A stretch of 64,000 bases of DNA from JAWWPG01 sp963820035 (GTDB taxonomy: Bacteria > Actinomycetota > Actinomycetes > Propionibacteriales > Nocardioidaceae). A program made the position numbers and the translations under genes. Shown here piece by piece: positions 15,198 through 23,200 of this stretch (position 1 is its first letter; each line of letters starts with the position of its first letter). Below the pieces are notes generated by a model. It was not told where the DNA came from. It ran no database searches and saw only the letters and a program-made list of their open reading frames with translations. The DNA lies in NCBI GenBank assembly GCA_963820035.1, contig CAWFYK010000007.1:186001-250000 (forward strand), read 5' to 3'.

Positions 15198-16025
15198 TCA
15201 GCGCCCGGTCCACTGCGGCGGGCGTTTACCTGTGAAGGCCGCGTGGAACTCCCGGTAGTCATCGCCGTTCATCAACAGGGCTTGGGTCATCGCCTCCAGC
15301 TCGAGGGCGCCGGACAGGCTCATGTCGAGCTCGCGGCCGAGCAACCGCTTCGTCGCCGAGAAGCCCTGCCATGGCCCGCCGGCCAGCCGCTCAGCGAGTG
15401 CCCGCGCCGCAGCATCCACCTCCGTGTCGTCCACGAGCTCGCTGACCAACCCCCATTCCTCAGCACGTACGGCGGGCAGGCTGTCACCCAGCATCAGCAG
15501 CTGGGTTGCTCGACCGAGTCCCACCAGGCGTGGGAGCAGGTAGGCCGCGCCCATGTCCGCACCGGCGAGCCCCACCTTCGTGAAGAGGAACGCGAACGTC
15601 GCCGAGCGGGCCATCACCCGGAAGTCACACGCCAGCGCAAGCACGGAGCCGGCGCCGGCCGCGGTGCCCTGGATGGCGGCGATCACGGGGGCCGGGGACT
15701 CCCGAATGGCCCGGACGACGTCCCCGGTCATCGTCGTGAACGACAGCAGCTCGTCGGGGCGCATCTCGAGGGTCGCTCCGATGATTTCGTTGACGTCGCC
15801 ACCGGAGCAGAACGCCCGCCCCTCGCCACGCAACACGACCACACGCGCGTCGTCGCGATGGGGCAGCTCGGCGAAGAAGTCGCGCAGGTCGGCGTACGAC
15901 TGGAAGGTCAGCGCGTTGAGCCTCTCGGGCCGAGTGAACGTGACAGTGGCCACGCCGTCGGCGCGCTCCACTCGGAAATGCTCCCAGTCCTCAGTGAACG
16001 GCGCGGAACCACGGAAGGGGCTCAT
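15198..16025 (-). CDS. Enoyl-CoA hydratase/isomerase (crotonase) family protein
   Basis: Seen: 275 residues from ATG 16025. F-T-R-P-E-R-L-N-A-L-T near residue 30; oxyanion-hole motif V-V-L-R-G-E-G-R-A-F-C-S-G-G-D-V near 63-78; A-I-Q-G-T-A-A-G-A-G-S-V-L-A-L-A-C-D-F near 117-135; K-V-G-L-A-G-A-D-M-G-A-A-Y-L-L-P-R near 150, where one of the usual acidic catalytic positions carries Asp. Known: the superfamily includes hydratases, isomerases and ring-opening hydrolases such as BadI. Inferred: hydration, or cleavage of the alicyclic ring between C1 and C2. TAGGCT 7 nt before the ATG suggests a leaderless transcript with the downstream acyl-CoA dehydrogenase. Confidence 0.85.
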   Translation of the reverse strand: MSPFRGSAPFTEDWEHFRVERADGVATVTFTRPERLNALTFQSYADLRDFFAELPHRDDARVVVLRGEGRAFCSGGDVNEIIGATLEMRPDELLSFTTMTGDVVRAIRESPAPVIAAIQGTAAGAGSVLALACDFRVMARSATFAFLFTKVGLAGADMGAAYLLPRLVGLGRATQLLMLGDSLPAVRAEEWGLVSELVDDTEVDAAARALAERLAGGPWQGFSATKRLLGRELDMSLSGALELEAMTQALLMNGDDYREFHAAFTGKRPPQWTGR

Positions 16026-16062
16026 GCGGGCCAGCCTAGTCCCACCCCGGTCTGACGTATCT

Positions 16063-16091
16063 TTGACGGTCGTTGCTTAGGCGCCATATCC
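16063..16091 (+). promoter_or_regulatory. Possible promoter of the fused monooxygenase/reductase gene
   Basis: TTGACG (16063-16068) is 17 nt from ATATCC (16086-16091). The ATG at 16151 has ggaagga upstream. The 125-bp gap also contains the divergent crotonase -10 (TAGGCT at 16033-16038, minus strand), so both operons can be controlled from here. Confidence 0.35.
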
Positions 16092-16150
16092 TGCGGCATA
16101 GCTTTGAGACCTATCCCCAAGGGGCCGCCGTGGCGGAAGGAGCCGGACTG

Positions 16151-18544
16151 ATGCGGATCGCGGTCGTCGGCGGCGGGCCCGGCGGGCTCTACTTCGCCGC
16201 CCTGACGAAGTACCTCGACCGCCGGCATCAGATCACCGTGTGGGAACGCAACGCCGCCGACGACACGTTCGGCTTCGGGGTGGTCTTCTCGGACGAGACG
16301 CTCGGCGGGATCGAGCACGCCGACCCTGCCATCCATGCCGCCATGCAGGCGGAGTTCGCGGTCTGGGACGACATCGACGTGCACTACCGCGGCGAGGTGC
16401 TGACGAGCGGCGGGCATGCCTTCGCTGCCATGAGCCGCGCTCGGCTGCTCGAGATCCTCCAGCACCGGTGCCAAAGCCTCGGGGTGGATGTCCACTTCCT
16501 CACGCCGGCGCCGGACGTCGACGAGCTCGCGAGAAGCCATGACCTCGTCGTGGCCGCCGACGGACTGAACTCTGCCATCCGGACGCGGTATGCCGACACC
16601 TTCCGGCCCACACTCGAGCCACGCCACTGTCGCTACATGTGGCTCGGGACGAGCAGGGTGTTCGACGCTTTCACGTTCGACGTGCGCGAGACGCCGTACG
16701 GCGTGATGCAGATGCACGGCTATCCCTATGACGCATCCGGGAGCACGTTCATCGTCGAGATGAACGACGCGGTCTGGGAACGCGCGGGCTTCGGTGGACT
16801 GGCGGAGGAGTTCGCTGCTGACCCGGCATCGCTGCGGCCAGGGGCGTCGGACGAGAGGTCGATCGCGCGGGTGCGGGAGCTCTTCGCCGACGTGCTCGAC
16901 GGCTACGACGTAATGGCCAACAACTCGAGGTGGATCAACTTCACGACGATCCGCAACGAGACCTGGCGGCACGGCAACGTCGTCCTGCTCGGCGACGCCG
17001 CCCACACGGCGCACTTCTCTATCGGCTCCGGCACCAAGCTGGCCATGGAGGACGCACTCGCGCTGGCGGCCTGCCTCCAGGAGCACGAGTCGTCGACGCC
17101 TGAGGGGTTGCAGACGGCGCTCGCCGCGTATGAGGAGGAACGACGGCCCGTCGTACTGTCGACCCAACGGGCCGCTCAGGCGAGTCTCGAGTGGTTCGAG
17201 AACCTCGACCAGTACCTCGGCCAGGAGCCGATGCAGTTCGCCTTCAACATCATGACCCGAAGCCGACGGGTCACCTATGACAACCTGCGGGTGCGGGATC
17301 CGGAGTTCGTCGAGGCCGCCGACCGCTGGTTCGCCGACTCGGTGAGCCGCGGCGGCCACGGGCCGGGTGACGTATGTCCGCCGATGTTCCAGCCGTTCCG
17401 GTTGCGTGACCTGACGCTGGTCAACCGCGTTGTCGTCTCGGCGATGGACATGTACTGCTCGGACGACGGTGTCGCGGGCGACTTCCACTTCGCGCATCTG
17501 GCCGGCAAGGCGCTCGGGGGTGCCGGGCTCGTCATGACGGAGATGGTCTGCGTCTCGCCGGAGGGCCGGATCACACCGGGATGCGCCGGGCTCTACGACG
17601 ACAAACACGAGGCCGCGTTCCGCCGGATCACCGACTTCGTGCACGACCAGACGTCTGCGGCGATCGGCATCCAGCTCGGCCACTCGGGACGCAAGGGTTC
17701 GACCAAGCTCATGTGGGAAGGCATCGACCTGCCCCTCGAGCACGGCAACTGGCCGGTCGTCGCTCCGTCGCCGCTGCCCTACCAGCCCGGGATCAACCAG
17801 GTGCCTCATGAGCTCACACCGGCGGAGATGGCCGACATCAAGGAGCAGTTCGTCGCGTCGGCGCGCCGGGCGGAGGCGGCCGGGTTCGACCTGCTCGAGC
17901 TGCACTGCGCCCACGGCTACCTGCTGTCGAGCTTCATCTCACCCGTGACCAACCAGCGCACGGACGACTACGGCGGCTCACTGGAGCATCGGCTGCGCTT
18001 CCCGCTCGAAGTGTTCGAGGCGATACGCGCGGAGTGGCCCGCCGTGAAGCCGATGAGCGTGCGGATCTCCGCGACCGACTGGGTCGAGGGCGGCATCGAT
18101 GTCGACGACGCGGTCGAGATCGCGCGGGCCTTCGCGGCGTCCGGCGCCGACGCCGTCGACGTCTCGAGCGGGCAGGTCACGCCGGACGAGCAACCGGCCT
18201 ACGGTCGCTCCTTCCAGACGCCGTTCGCCGACGCCATCCGCAACCGGGTCGGGGTGGCGACGATCGCGGTGGGCGCGATCTCGTCGTACGACGACGTCAA
18301 CTCGCTCATCCTCGCCGGCCGTGCCGACCTGTGCGCCCTGGGCCGGGCTCATCTCTACGACCCCAGCTGGACGTTGCACGCCGCCGTCGACCAGGACTAC
18401 GACGGGCCGGGAGCCCGCTGGCCGTTGCCGTGGCGGCAGGGCCGGCGCAAGCCTCCGACCGGCCGCTCCGACGGGCCAAAGCCACGCCTGCAGCTGGTTC
18501 GCGAGGGCACGCAGACGGCTCGGCATCGTCGCTGGCGGCCGTGA
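16151..18544 (+). CDS. 2-aminobenzoyl-CoA monooxygenase/reductase-type fusion (FAD monooxygenase + old yellow enzyme)
   Basis: Hydroxylates and reduces an aryl-CoA ring. Seen: 797 residues from ATG 16151 after ggaagga. Residues 1-390 are a class A flavin monooxygenase: V-V-G-G-G-P-G-G-L near 5-13 and L-L-G-D-A-A-H-T-A-H-F-S-I-G-S-G-T-K-L near 282-300. Residues about 408-770 are an old-yellow-enzyme FMN domain: M-F-Q-P-F-R-L-R-D-L-T-L-V-N-R-V-V-V-S-A-M, G-I-Q-L-G-H-S-G-R-K-G-S, L-H-C-A-H-G-Y-L-L-S-S-F-I-S-P and N-Q-R-T-D-D-Y-G-G-S. Known: this fusion is the 2-aminobenzoyl-CoA monooxygenase/reductase of Azoarcus evansii and related salicylyl-CoA 5-hydroxylase/oxidoreductases. The basic C-terminal tail (about 30 residues) is not family-like. 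Confidence 0.9.
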   Translation: MRIAVVGGGPGGLYFAALTKYLDRRHQITVWERNAADDTFGFGVVFSDETLGGIEHADPAIHAAMQAEFAVWDDIDVHYRGEVLTSGGHAFAAMSRARLLEILQHRCQSLGVDVHFLTPAPDVDELARSHDLVVAADGLNSAIRTRYADTFRPTLEPRHCRYMWLGTSRVFDAFTFDVRETPYGVMQMHGYPYDASGSTFIVEMNDAVWERAGFGGLAEEFAADPASLRPGASDERSIARVRELFADVLDGYDVMANNSRWINFTTIRNETWRHGNVVLLGDAAHTAHFSIGSGTKLAMEDALALAACLQEHESSTPEGLQTALAAYEEERRPVVLSTQRAAQASLEWFENLDQYLGQEPMQFAFNIMTRSRRVTYDNLRVRDPEFVEAADRWFADSVSRGGHGPGDVCPPMFQPFRLRDLTLVNRVVVSAMDMYCSDDGVAGDFHFAHLAGKALGGAGLVMTEMVCVSPEGRITPGCAGLYDDKHEAAFRRITDFVHDQTSAAIGIQLGHSGRKGSTKLMWEGIDLPLEHGNWPVVAPSPLPYQPGINQVPHELTPAEMADIKEQFVASARRAEAAGFDLLELHCAHGYLLSSFISPVTNQRTDDYGGSLEHRLRFPLEVFEAIRAEWPAVKPMSVRISATDWVEGGIDVDDAVEIARAFAASGADAVDVSSGQVTPDEQPAYGRSFQTPFADAIRNRVGVATIAVGAISSYDDVNSLILAGRADLCALGRAHLYDPSWTLHAAVDQDYDGPGARWPLPWRQGRRKPPTGRSDGPKPRLQLVREGTQTARHRRWRP

Positions 18545-18584
18545 GCCGCCCTACTGGCGACGCAGCTCCTCCGGCGAGGGAGTG

Positions 18585-19436
18585 TCAGGGCTTGGGCAGC
18601 CGACAGCCCTGCTTGGTCAGGTCGATCTGGTTGGCCGTCAAGCAGGTGTAGAACACCCAGGTCTCCTGGCCGTAGCCCCGGTGCAGGTGGACGGTGATCT
18701 TGCCGGCGCGATTCTCCTCGCAGGGGTTGTCGAACGTGCAGCGCTCGCCGTTCTCATTGATCGTGTTGTTGATCCCGATCATGGTGCGGTTGCCGTCGAG
18801 CACCGGGCTGCCCGACGTACCGCCGATGACCCGGCACCCACCGTCGGAGTAACGGAGCGACTTGTTCCAGGTCCAGACATCCTCGTGGAGTCGGTAGGCG
18901 AAGCCGTGGAGGTTGCAGTCGTACTCGATCTTCCAGTAGCCGGAGATCACCGAGATCGGCTGGTCGGTCGGGGCCGGCTTGGTGGAGGCGATCGTGAGTG
19001 CCGGGACGCCGTACTGGCTCAGCAGGTCCTGGTAGGTCTGATCGAGCTGATAGAGCGTGACGTCGGTGCGCGACATGGTGGCGTAGAGCACCTTGACCGT
19101 GCTGACGGTTCCTGCCGTCGAACCGTCGGAGTTGAGGAGGTCGACGCTGCGCACGGAGGGCTTGTTGACGATGACCTCGCGGGCGCCGAGGAAGTCGTAG
19201 CAGTGACCGTTGGTCAGCACCAGCGCCTTGTCGGTGGGCTGAGACGTCTGCCAGCGGACGACCGAGCCGGAGCAGTTCGAGAGCGCCACGGTCCCACTGA
19301 AGTTGGGAGTGGCGGGCGGGTGTGCCGCGCTCTCGGCCGAGGCGATCGGCTGGGCGGCGCTTGCCAGCGCCGGGGTCGAGAGCGCCAGGACTGCCAGGCC
19401 GATACAGGCAGCCCAGCGACGGGTGAAGCGCATCAT
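18585..19436 (-). CDS. Secreted trypsin-like serine protease
   Basis: Seen: 283 residues. Basic N-terminus followed by a hydrophobic core (residues 10-27) and A-L-A-S-A-A, a Sec signal peptide. The catalytic His is in T-N-G-H-C (His78) and the nucleophile in G-G-T-S-G-S-P-V near residue 211. The probable Asp is in S-R-T-D-V-T-L near 125. Cys pairs (N-C-S-G, D-C-N, G-G-C-R, T-F-D-N-P-C, Y-T-C, G-C-R) suggest disulfides. Known: S1 chymotrypsin-fold enzyme, acting outside the cell. It is convergent with the monooxygenase/reductase gene, 40 bp apart, with no evident link to it. Two ATGs (19436, 19433) are adjacent. Gap 19437-19755 holds no gene. Confidence 0.85.
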   Translation of the reverse strand: MMRFTRRWAACIGLAVLALSTPALASAAQPIASAESAAHPPATPNFSGTVALSNCSGSVVRWQTSQPTDKALVLTNGHCYDFLGAREVIVNKPSVRSVDLLNSDGSTAGTVSTVKVLYATMSRTDVTLYQLDQTYQDLLSQYGVPALTIASTKPAPTDQPISVISGYWKIEYDCNLHGFAYRLHEDVWTWNKSLRYSDGGCRVIGGTSGSPVLDGNRTMIGINNTINENGERCTFDNPCEENRAGKITVHLHRGYGQETWVFYTCLTANQIDLTKQGCRLPKP

Positions 19437-19755
19437 GGCGGTGCTTTCTCTTCGGCGGCGGTCGGTGTCGCCCGACCTTAACCGCCAACGGCGTCACCCG
19501 GCTAGAGAGGATCGCGAGGCGAGGGTGAAGCGAAGCTTGTGTGCTGCCCGGCGCGGACGTCGTGGAGGGCCGCCCATCCGCGCCGGGCAGAACGCGAGCT
19601 CGCCGTGGTGCAGAGTGCTTATCGCTCCGACCGAGCCGAGTGTTACAGCCGATCCGAAGTTTTTTCTGCGCCAACTGATCGCCGGGCCCCTCCCGGCAGG
19701 TACGGCGGTGACACCGGCGAGTCGATGACCACCCACTAGCATGGGCGGGCACCTC

Positions 19756-19828
19756 GCCGGCGTGGCGCAACTGGCAGCGCATCCGACTTGTAATCGGAAG
19801 GTTAGGGGTTCAAATCCCCTCGCCGGCT
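19756..19828 (+). tRNA. tRNA-Thr (anticodon TGT)
   Basis: Seen: 73 nt folding as a cloverleaf. The acceptor arms GCCGGCG (19756-19762) and CGCCGGC (19821-19827) pair perfectly. The D-arm stem is GCGC/GCGC. The anticodon stem TCCGA/TCGGA encloses CTTGTAA, i.e. anticodon TGT (Thr, codon ACA). The T-arm is AGGGG-TTCAAAT-CCCCT, and T is the discriminator base. CCA is not encoded. A degenerate integrase lies about 100 bp downstream, pointing towards it, so its 3' end is a likely attachment site. Confidence 0.95.
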
Positions 19829-19923
19829 CGACCAAAAGCCCAGTTCAGGGGCCATAATGCCATCATCGCCTGAGTAAGAAACCGCGCCGGAACCCCGGTC
19901 TCTCACAGAAGTATCACGAGCGC

Positions 19924-20181
19924 TCACGGCACCGAGCGTCGCGCCCGCCGCCGCGATCCCCTCGGCGTCGTGTGGACGTACTGCCGCAACGTGAACGCCG
20001 GATCGGCGTGACCTCCCCACGCGGAGACGACGGAGATCGGCACGCCTTGGTCAACCATGACCGACAGGGCAGTGTGCCGGCAGTCGTGGACTGCGATCAG
20101 CCGGCCGGCGACCCGTTCCCGTGGGCTGAGGCCGAGGCGCTGCTCGAGGACATCTATCGCAGGTATGCCGCCGGTGAGCAG
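19924..20181 (-). pseudogene. Tyrosine recombinase (integrase) remnant, C-terminal part only
   Basis: Seen: an open frame whose last about 85 residues carry V-H-D-C-R-H-T-A-L-S-V-M-V-D-Q-G-V-P followed by W-G-G-H-A-D-P-A-F-T-L-R-Q-Y-V-H-T. This is the HxxR box, the second His and the Tyr nucleophile of phage-type integrases, followed by a short basic tail. The catalytic domain's first half and the N-terminal arm-binding domain are absent. Upstream the frame dissolves into sequence used by the neighbouring hypothetical gene (20154-20606). Position about 100 bp from tRNA-Thr and orientation towards it are typical of an integrated element. Inferred: relic of a phage or ICE integrated at this tRNA. 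Confidence 0.7.
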
Positions 20182-20606
20182 GTGCCGGAGGTGACCGTGT
20201 TCGGCGACCTCCCCGCGCCGGCGGGCGCGTCCGTCACGCGCACCTTGACCCTGACCCAGGCTTCGATCTCTTTCATCTCGATCTCGTGGCAGTGATCGCA
20301 CCATGTAAAGAGATACGGCAGGCCCGGATTATTCGGTTTGTAGACGATGGCTGACGAGCCATCCGGCGTCCTGCCGCAGATGGGGAGTTCCGCCTCCCAC
20401 TCGTATGGGTGGATCACACGGGCCGACTCCCGGGCCTGCGGGACCAGCGTGCGCGTGCCCTTCGGCGGCGGCTTCCGTAACCGGGTCGGCCCCCACTCAA
20501 TGAGCTGGGCCATGGCCTCCTGGGCGACGTCCCGCTCTGAGCGCGCGGCCTCGATCGCCTCGAAACGCTTCTCGCGCAACGCGGCCAGCAGCTGAGACCC
20601 GCTCAT
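20154..20606 (-). CDS. Hypothetical protein of the decayed island
   Basis: Not recognised. Seen: 150 codons from ATG 20606. The N-terminal half is charged and helical (L-R-E-K-R-F-E-A-I-E-A-A-R-S-E-R-D-V-A-Q-E-A-M). The middle contains P-Y-L-F-T-W-C-D-H-C-H-E-I-E, a Cys/His cluster that could bind metal. The C-terminus (after about residue 130) overlaps the integrase remnant in another frame and looks like read-through into it, so the natural stop may be lost. No clear ribosome-binding site. Probably element-borne cargo, partly degraded. Confidence 0.45.
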   Translation of the reverse strand: MSGSQLLAALREKRFEAIEAARSERDVAQEAMAQLIEWGPTRLRKPPPKGTRTLVPQARESARVIHPYEWEAELPICGRTPDGSSAIVYKPNNPGLPYLFTWCDHCHEIEMKEIEAWVRVKVRVTDAPAGAGRSPNTVTSGTCSPAAYLR

Positions 20607-20643
20607 AAGTCAATGCTCAGCCAGCAGCAATTCGGCGGCCCTC

Positions 20644-20800
20644 TTACCATTTGGAGCCCCACTCGAGCGAGCTGTTGAAAGCGGCGTTCCGGGCCTGCTG
20701 GAGCCGGAACTCGGCGGCGGACAATTCGGCCACATCGACCTCTTTGATCTTGGCCTTGTACTGTGTAAGCCGAGAGTTCCTCGTTATTGGCATCTGTCAC
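20644..20800 (-). pseudogene. Small island gene split by one frameshift
   Basis: Seen: a good ribosome-binding site (aaaggag, 8 nt spacing) precedes GTG 20800. This reads M-T-D-A-N-N-E-E-L-S-A-Y-T, then loses sense. A second frame, open from ATG 20793 to TAA 20644, reads Y-K-A-K-I-K-E-V-D-V-A-E-L-S-A-A-E-F-R-L and ends S-L-E-W-G-S-K-W. Together they give a plausible protein of about 52 residues with one indel near 20755-20765. Function unknown; charged and helical. Either a real frameshift or a sequence error. Confidence 0.5.
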
Positions 20801-20839
20801 GACGATCGCTCCTTTGTGATGCATCTGGGATGCAATACC

Positions 20840-21331
20840 TCACCTCGGAAGACCAAAGCGGACGCGTAGTTCCGCAAGTCCGCGCGTGAACTCGACCCTC
20901 CCAAAGTCGGCGACCCATACCCCGTTCCGGTACGGCTCGAACCCGATCTGCGCCCATACCTTGCCGAGTTTTTCAGCCGCTGCCCGCCTCGTGTCGCCGG
21001 TAGCATCGTCCAGCGGCATTGGGTAGGTGGCCGCTAGCCGGGCACCCGGGGACATAGCTTCAAGCGCTACGCCCGCGAGAAGGGCGCCGATTCCGAACCC
21101 CCGCCATTCGTCCGCTAGGTTCACTGAGTTGAGGATCAATAACCGTTCGTCGAACGATTCGATGCGCTCGTCGAGGTCGTCGAGGAGCGAGCCGTCGGCG
21201 ACGTTGAGGATGGTGCTGCCGATGTGCTCGAGGTCACCCTCCATCGCGTCGAGGGCAGCCCAGGCGGCGCTGTGGATCGACACCGCCGCGCGCGATCCGG
21301 GCCCCGAGTTCAAGGTGTATTGGATTGCCAA
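20840..21331 (-). CDS. GNAT-like acetyltransferase fragment
   Basis: Seen: 163 residues. L-A-D-E-W-R-G-F-G-I-G-A-L-L-A-G-V-A-L-E near residues 76-95 resembles the GNAT acetyl-CoA-binding motif A (R/Q-x-x-G-x-G/A). V-W-A-Q-I-G-F-E-P-Y near 130 resembles the conserved Tyr/Phe region of motif B. The N-terminus shows no clear beta-strand of a complete GNAT fold, and no good ribosome-binding site was found, so the 5' end may be eroded. It lies inside the tRNA-adjacent decayed region. Substrate unknown. Confidence 0.5.
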   Translation of the reverse strand: MAIQYTLNSGPGSRAAVSIHSAAWAALDAMEGDLEHIGSTILNVADGSLLDDLDERIESFDERLLILNSVNLADEWRGFGIGALLAGVALEAMSPGARLAATYPMPLDDATGDTRRAAAEKLGKVWAQIGFEPYRNGVWVADFGRVEFTRGLAELRVRFGLPR

Positions 21332-21693
21332 CTCGGATTCGGGCGGTCTGCGTAAAGTTGAGTCCTTCTCTGATCCCGGATCCCGACAGAGCTGCCCTGG
21401 GCTGCGAATCGGGGCCGATCAGTTCGCGCCCGGAAACTTCAGCAACACTACGATTCCACGTTCGTGTCTCGGCAACCCTGGGGCGGCGCGAGTGAGCGTT
21501 CGGACCGAGGGCCGCCCCGGCCACGGGAGTGCGAAGGACTGGGGCTCCAGGCGTACTCCACTTCTATTCGTGGGTGCGGCGCGGATAGCGGCATTGTCAG
21601 TCGGAGTCGAGTCTCCGCGACACAGCAATTTGGGATTCGAACCAGGAATCCAGCGAGCATAACGGTCGTCGGCTAGCCAGTCGATCTCGCGGG

Positions 21694-21903
21694 TTAGACG
21701 TAGCATGCAATCCCCGCAGAAGGCTCCTGAACACGGTTTCTCGCCCTGTGACTTGACGTGACCTCAGGCTGCCACTCGCCGGCAGAGGCGATAAGTCCGT
21801 CGCGGGACATGATTTCGCGGACCGCCAAGGCCACATCAGCCGGCCTGGTCTCGAATCCTGTGTACCTGGCTGGCCACTGCAGCCGGCCGTGCTCTATGGT
21901 CAT
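21694..21903 (-). CDS. Hypothetical small ORF, possible remnant
   Basis: Weak. Seen: 69 codons from ATG 21903. The peptide is protein-like in its centre (R-P-A-D-V-A-L-A-V-R-E-I-M-S-R-D-G-L-I-A-S-A-G-E-W), with no known domain and a poor C-terminus. There is no ribosome-binding site. The surrounding 21332-22320 contains no convincing gene, several short open frames on both strands and atypical base composition; it looks like decayed element DNA. Confidence 0.25.
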   Translation of the reverse strand: MTIEHGRLQWPARYTGFETRPADVALAVREIMSRDGLIASAGEWQPEVTSSHRARNRVQEPSAGIACYV

Positions 21904-22320
21904 GCGCCGGCCCAAGAGATGGTGCTTCGAACCCCAAGTAGGAGGACCGGATTGACTCGTCACCGCAGGGCGTTCGTGACCCATTCCCAGGGAAGCGGAA
22001 TCCCCGATGGCCCGAACGCGAACCGGGAGACGCTACCGGGCACCCTCCTGTGCATTGGGGGCCTGCAACGCAACTGTGCTGTCGGGCTACAGAGGTGCTG
22101 GAGGGTGCGACGCCTCGTCCAGTACGCCTAGAAATGTCCCGGTTGGGACGGGACCATCGCCCCTGCGCTGCCCATATGGCGCTGGGCATGCTGAGAGTTG
22201 AGTGGAAAGCGAGTGCTGGAGGGTCGGCTTCCAATCTGATGGATGCATTGGCCCTCACCTCTGGGCGGACGTTCGGTCCGAGATGATCCGGCGCTGTCAA
22301 TCGCAGCGAAAGGAACACCC

Positions 22321-22982
22321 ATGTCCGGGTATCCGACACAACCGACCCCGCCGACGATGCCGCCGGCCTCGCCACCGCCATCAGGCAAGAGCTGCGACGG
22401 TTCGTCAACAAGTGGACGGTCGGCGCTCTTGCCTGCCTGATTGCGTTCAGCATCGGCAGTGCCACCGGCAGCAGCGGCCAAGAGAACAGCACCGCAGCGA
22501 CCCCTCCCACCGTGACACAGACGCTCACCGAACCTGCCCCGGCACCGGCGACCGTCACCGAACCTGCCCCGCCACCGGCGACCGTCACCGAACCTGCCCC
22601 GCACCCGGCGACGGTCACCAAACCTTCCCCGGCCCCAGTGACCAAGCAACCCGCCCCGCCGCCGACGCACTCAGTGCGCCCCAAGCCAACCCCTCACTAC
22701 ACTTCGTCCCAGGAGCAGGCCATCGGCTCAGCTCAGGACTACCTTCAGACGGAGGCCTTCTCTAAGGCTGGGTTGATCGACCAACTGTCCTCAAACTACG
22801 GCGAGGGATTCTCGGTGGCCGACGCGACCTTCGCCGTCAACCACATCAACGCGAACTGGTTTGCGGAGGCGTTCAAGTCCGCTCGCCAATACCTGGCGAT
22901 GGAGCACTTCAGCCGCGACGGGCTCATCGGGCAGCTCTCATCGTCCTACGGCGAGGGGTTCACACTGGCACAGGCAAACTAG
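22321..22982 (+). pseudogene. Ltp-type (host-cell-surface lipoprotein) protein with 5' frameshift
   Basis: Seen: aaagga 6-7 nt before ATG 22321 starts a Pro-rich leader (M-S-G-Y-P-T-Q-P-T-P-P-T-M-P-P). That frame ends at 22440. The continuing frame, open through a hydrophobic segment (K-W-T-V-G-A-L-A-C-L-I-A-F-S-I-G) and to the TAA at 22982, has no start until GTG 22512. After a T-E-P-A-P-repeat stalk come two copies of the Ltp domain: S-A-Q-D-Y-L...F-S-K-A-G-L-I-D-Q-L-S-S-N-Y-G-E-G-F and S-A-R-Q-Y-L...F-S-R-D-G-L-I-G-Q-L-S-S-S-Y-G-E-G-F. Known: phage TP-J34 Ltp of this family blocks DNA injection by other phages. One indel near 22330-22400 would restore it. Confidence 0.65.
22526..22615 (+). 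repeat. Three 30-bp in-frame repeats encoding the T-E-P-A-P stalk
   Basis: Units begin at 22526, 22556 and 22586 and differ at one to three bases. A fourth degenerate unit follows at 22616. Each encodes ten residues of the type T-E-P-A-P-x-P-A-T-V in the Ltp-like gene, a flexible extracellular spacer. Confidence 0.8.
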
Positions 22983-23200
22983 CCGCCGACAAGGTCGGCC
23001 TCTGAGCGACAGGACCTCCGATCGAGGCGCTCGGTCTGCATGAGTGACGGCCGGGGCGGAGTCGGTCGCATGTCGGACCGCGCCGATCAAGATCGACCCA
23101 GGGTCCTTGACCTCGGTGTCGTGTCCCGCGCGAAAGCTGCTGCGCGGTGGTCGACCGCAACGGATATGCGACGACCTACACGGGTGAAGCGAGATAGCAC

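Noticed and set aside
16022..17914. 630-codon open frame on the minus strand
   Set aside because: Fully antisense to the fused monooxygenase/reductase; composition is that of a GC-rich shadow frame and no domain is visible.
19494..19835. Minus-strand ORF with A-R-G-F-E-P-L-T-F-R-L-Q
   Set aside because: Classic spurious peptide from the antisense strand of a tRNA; it covers tRNA-Thr.
21600..21960. Degenerate tRNA T-loops (TTCGAA/TTCGAG motifs) as extra attachment sites
   Set aside because: Only the 6-8 bp loop matches; no stems or acceptor ends pair, and one lies in a possible ORF.
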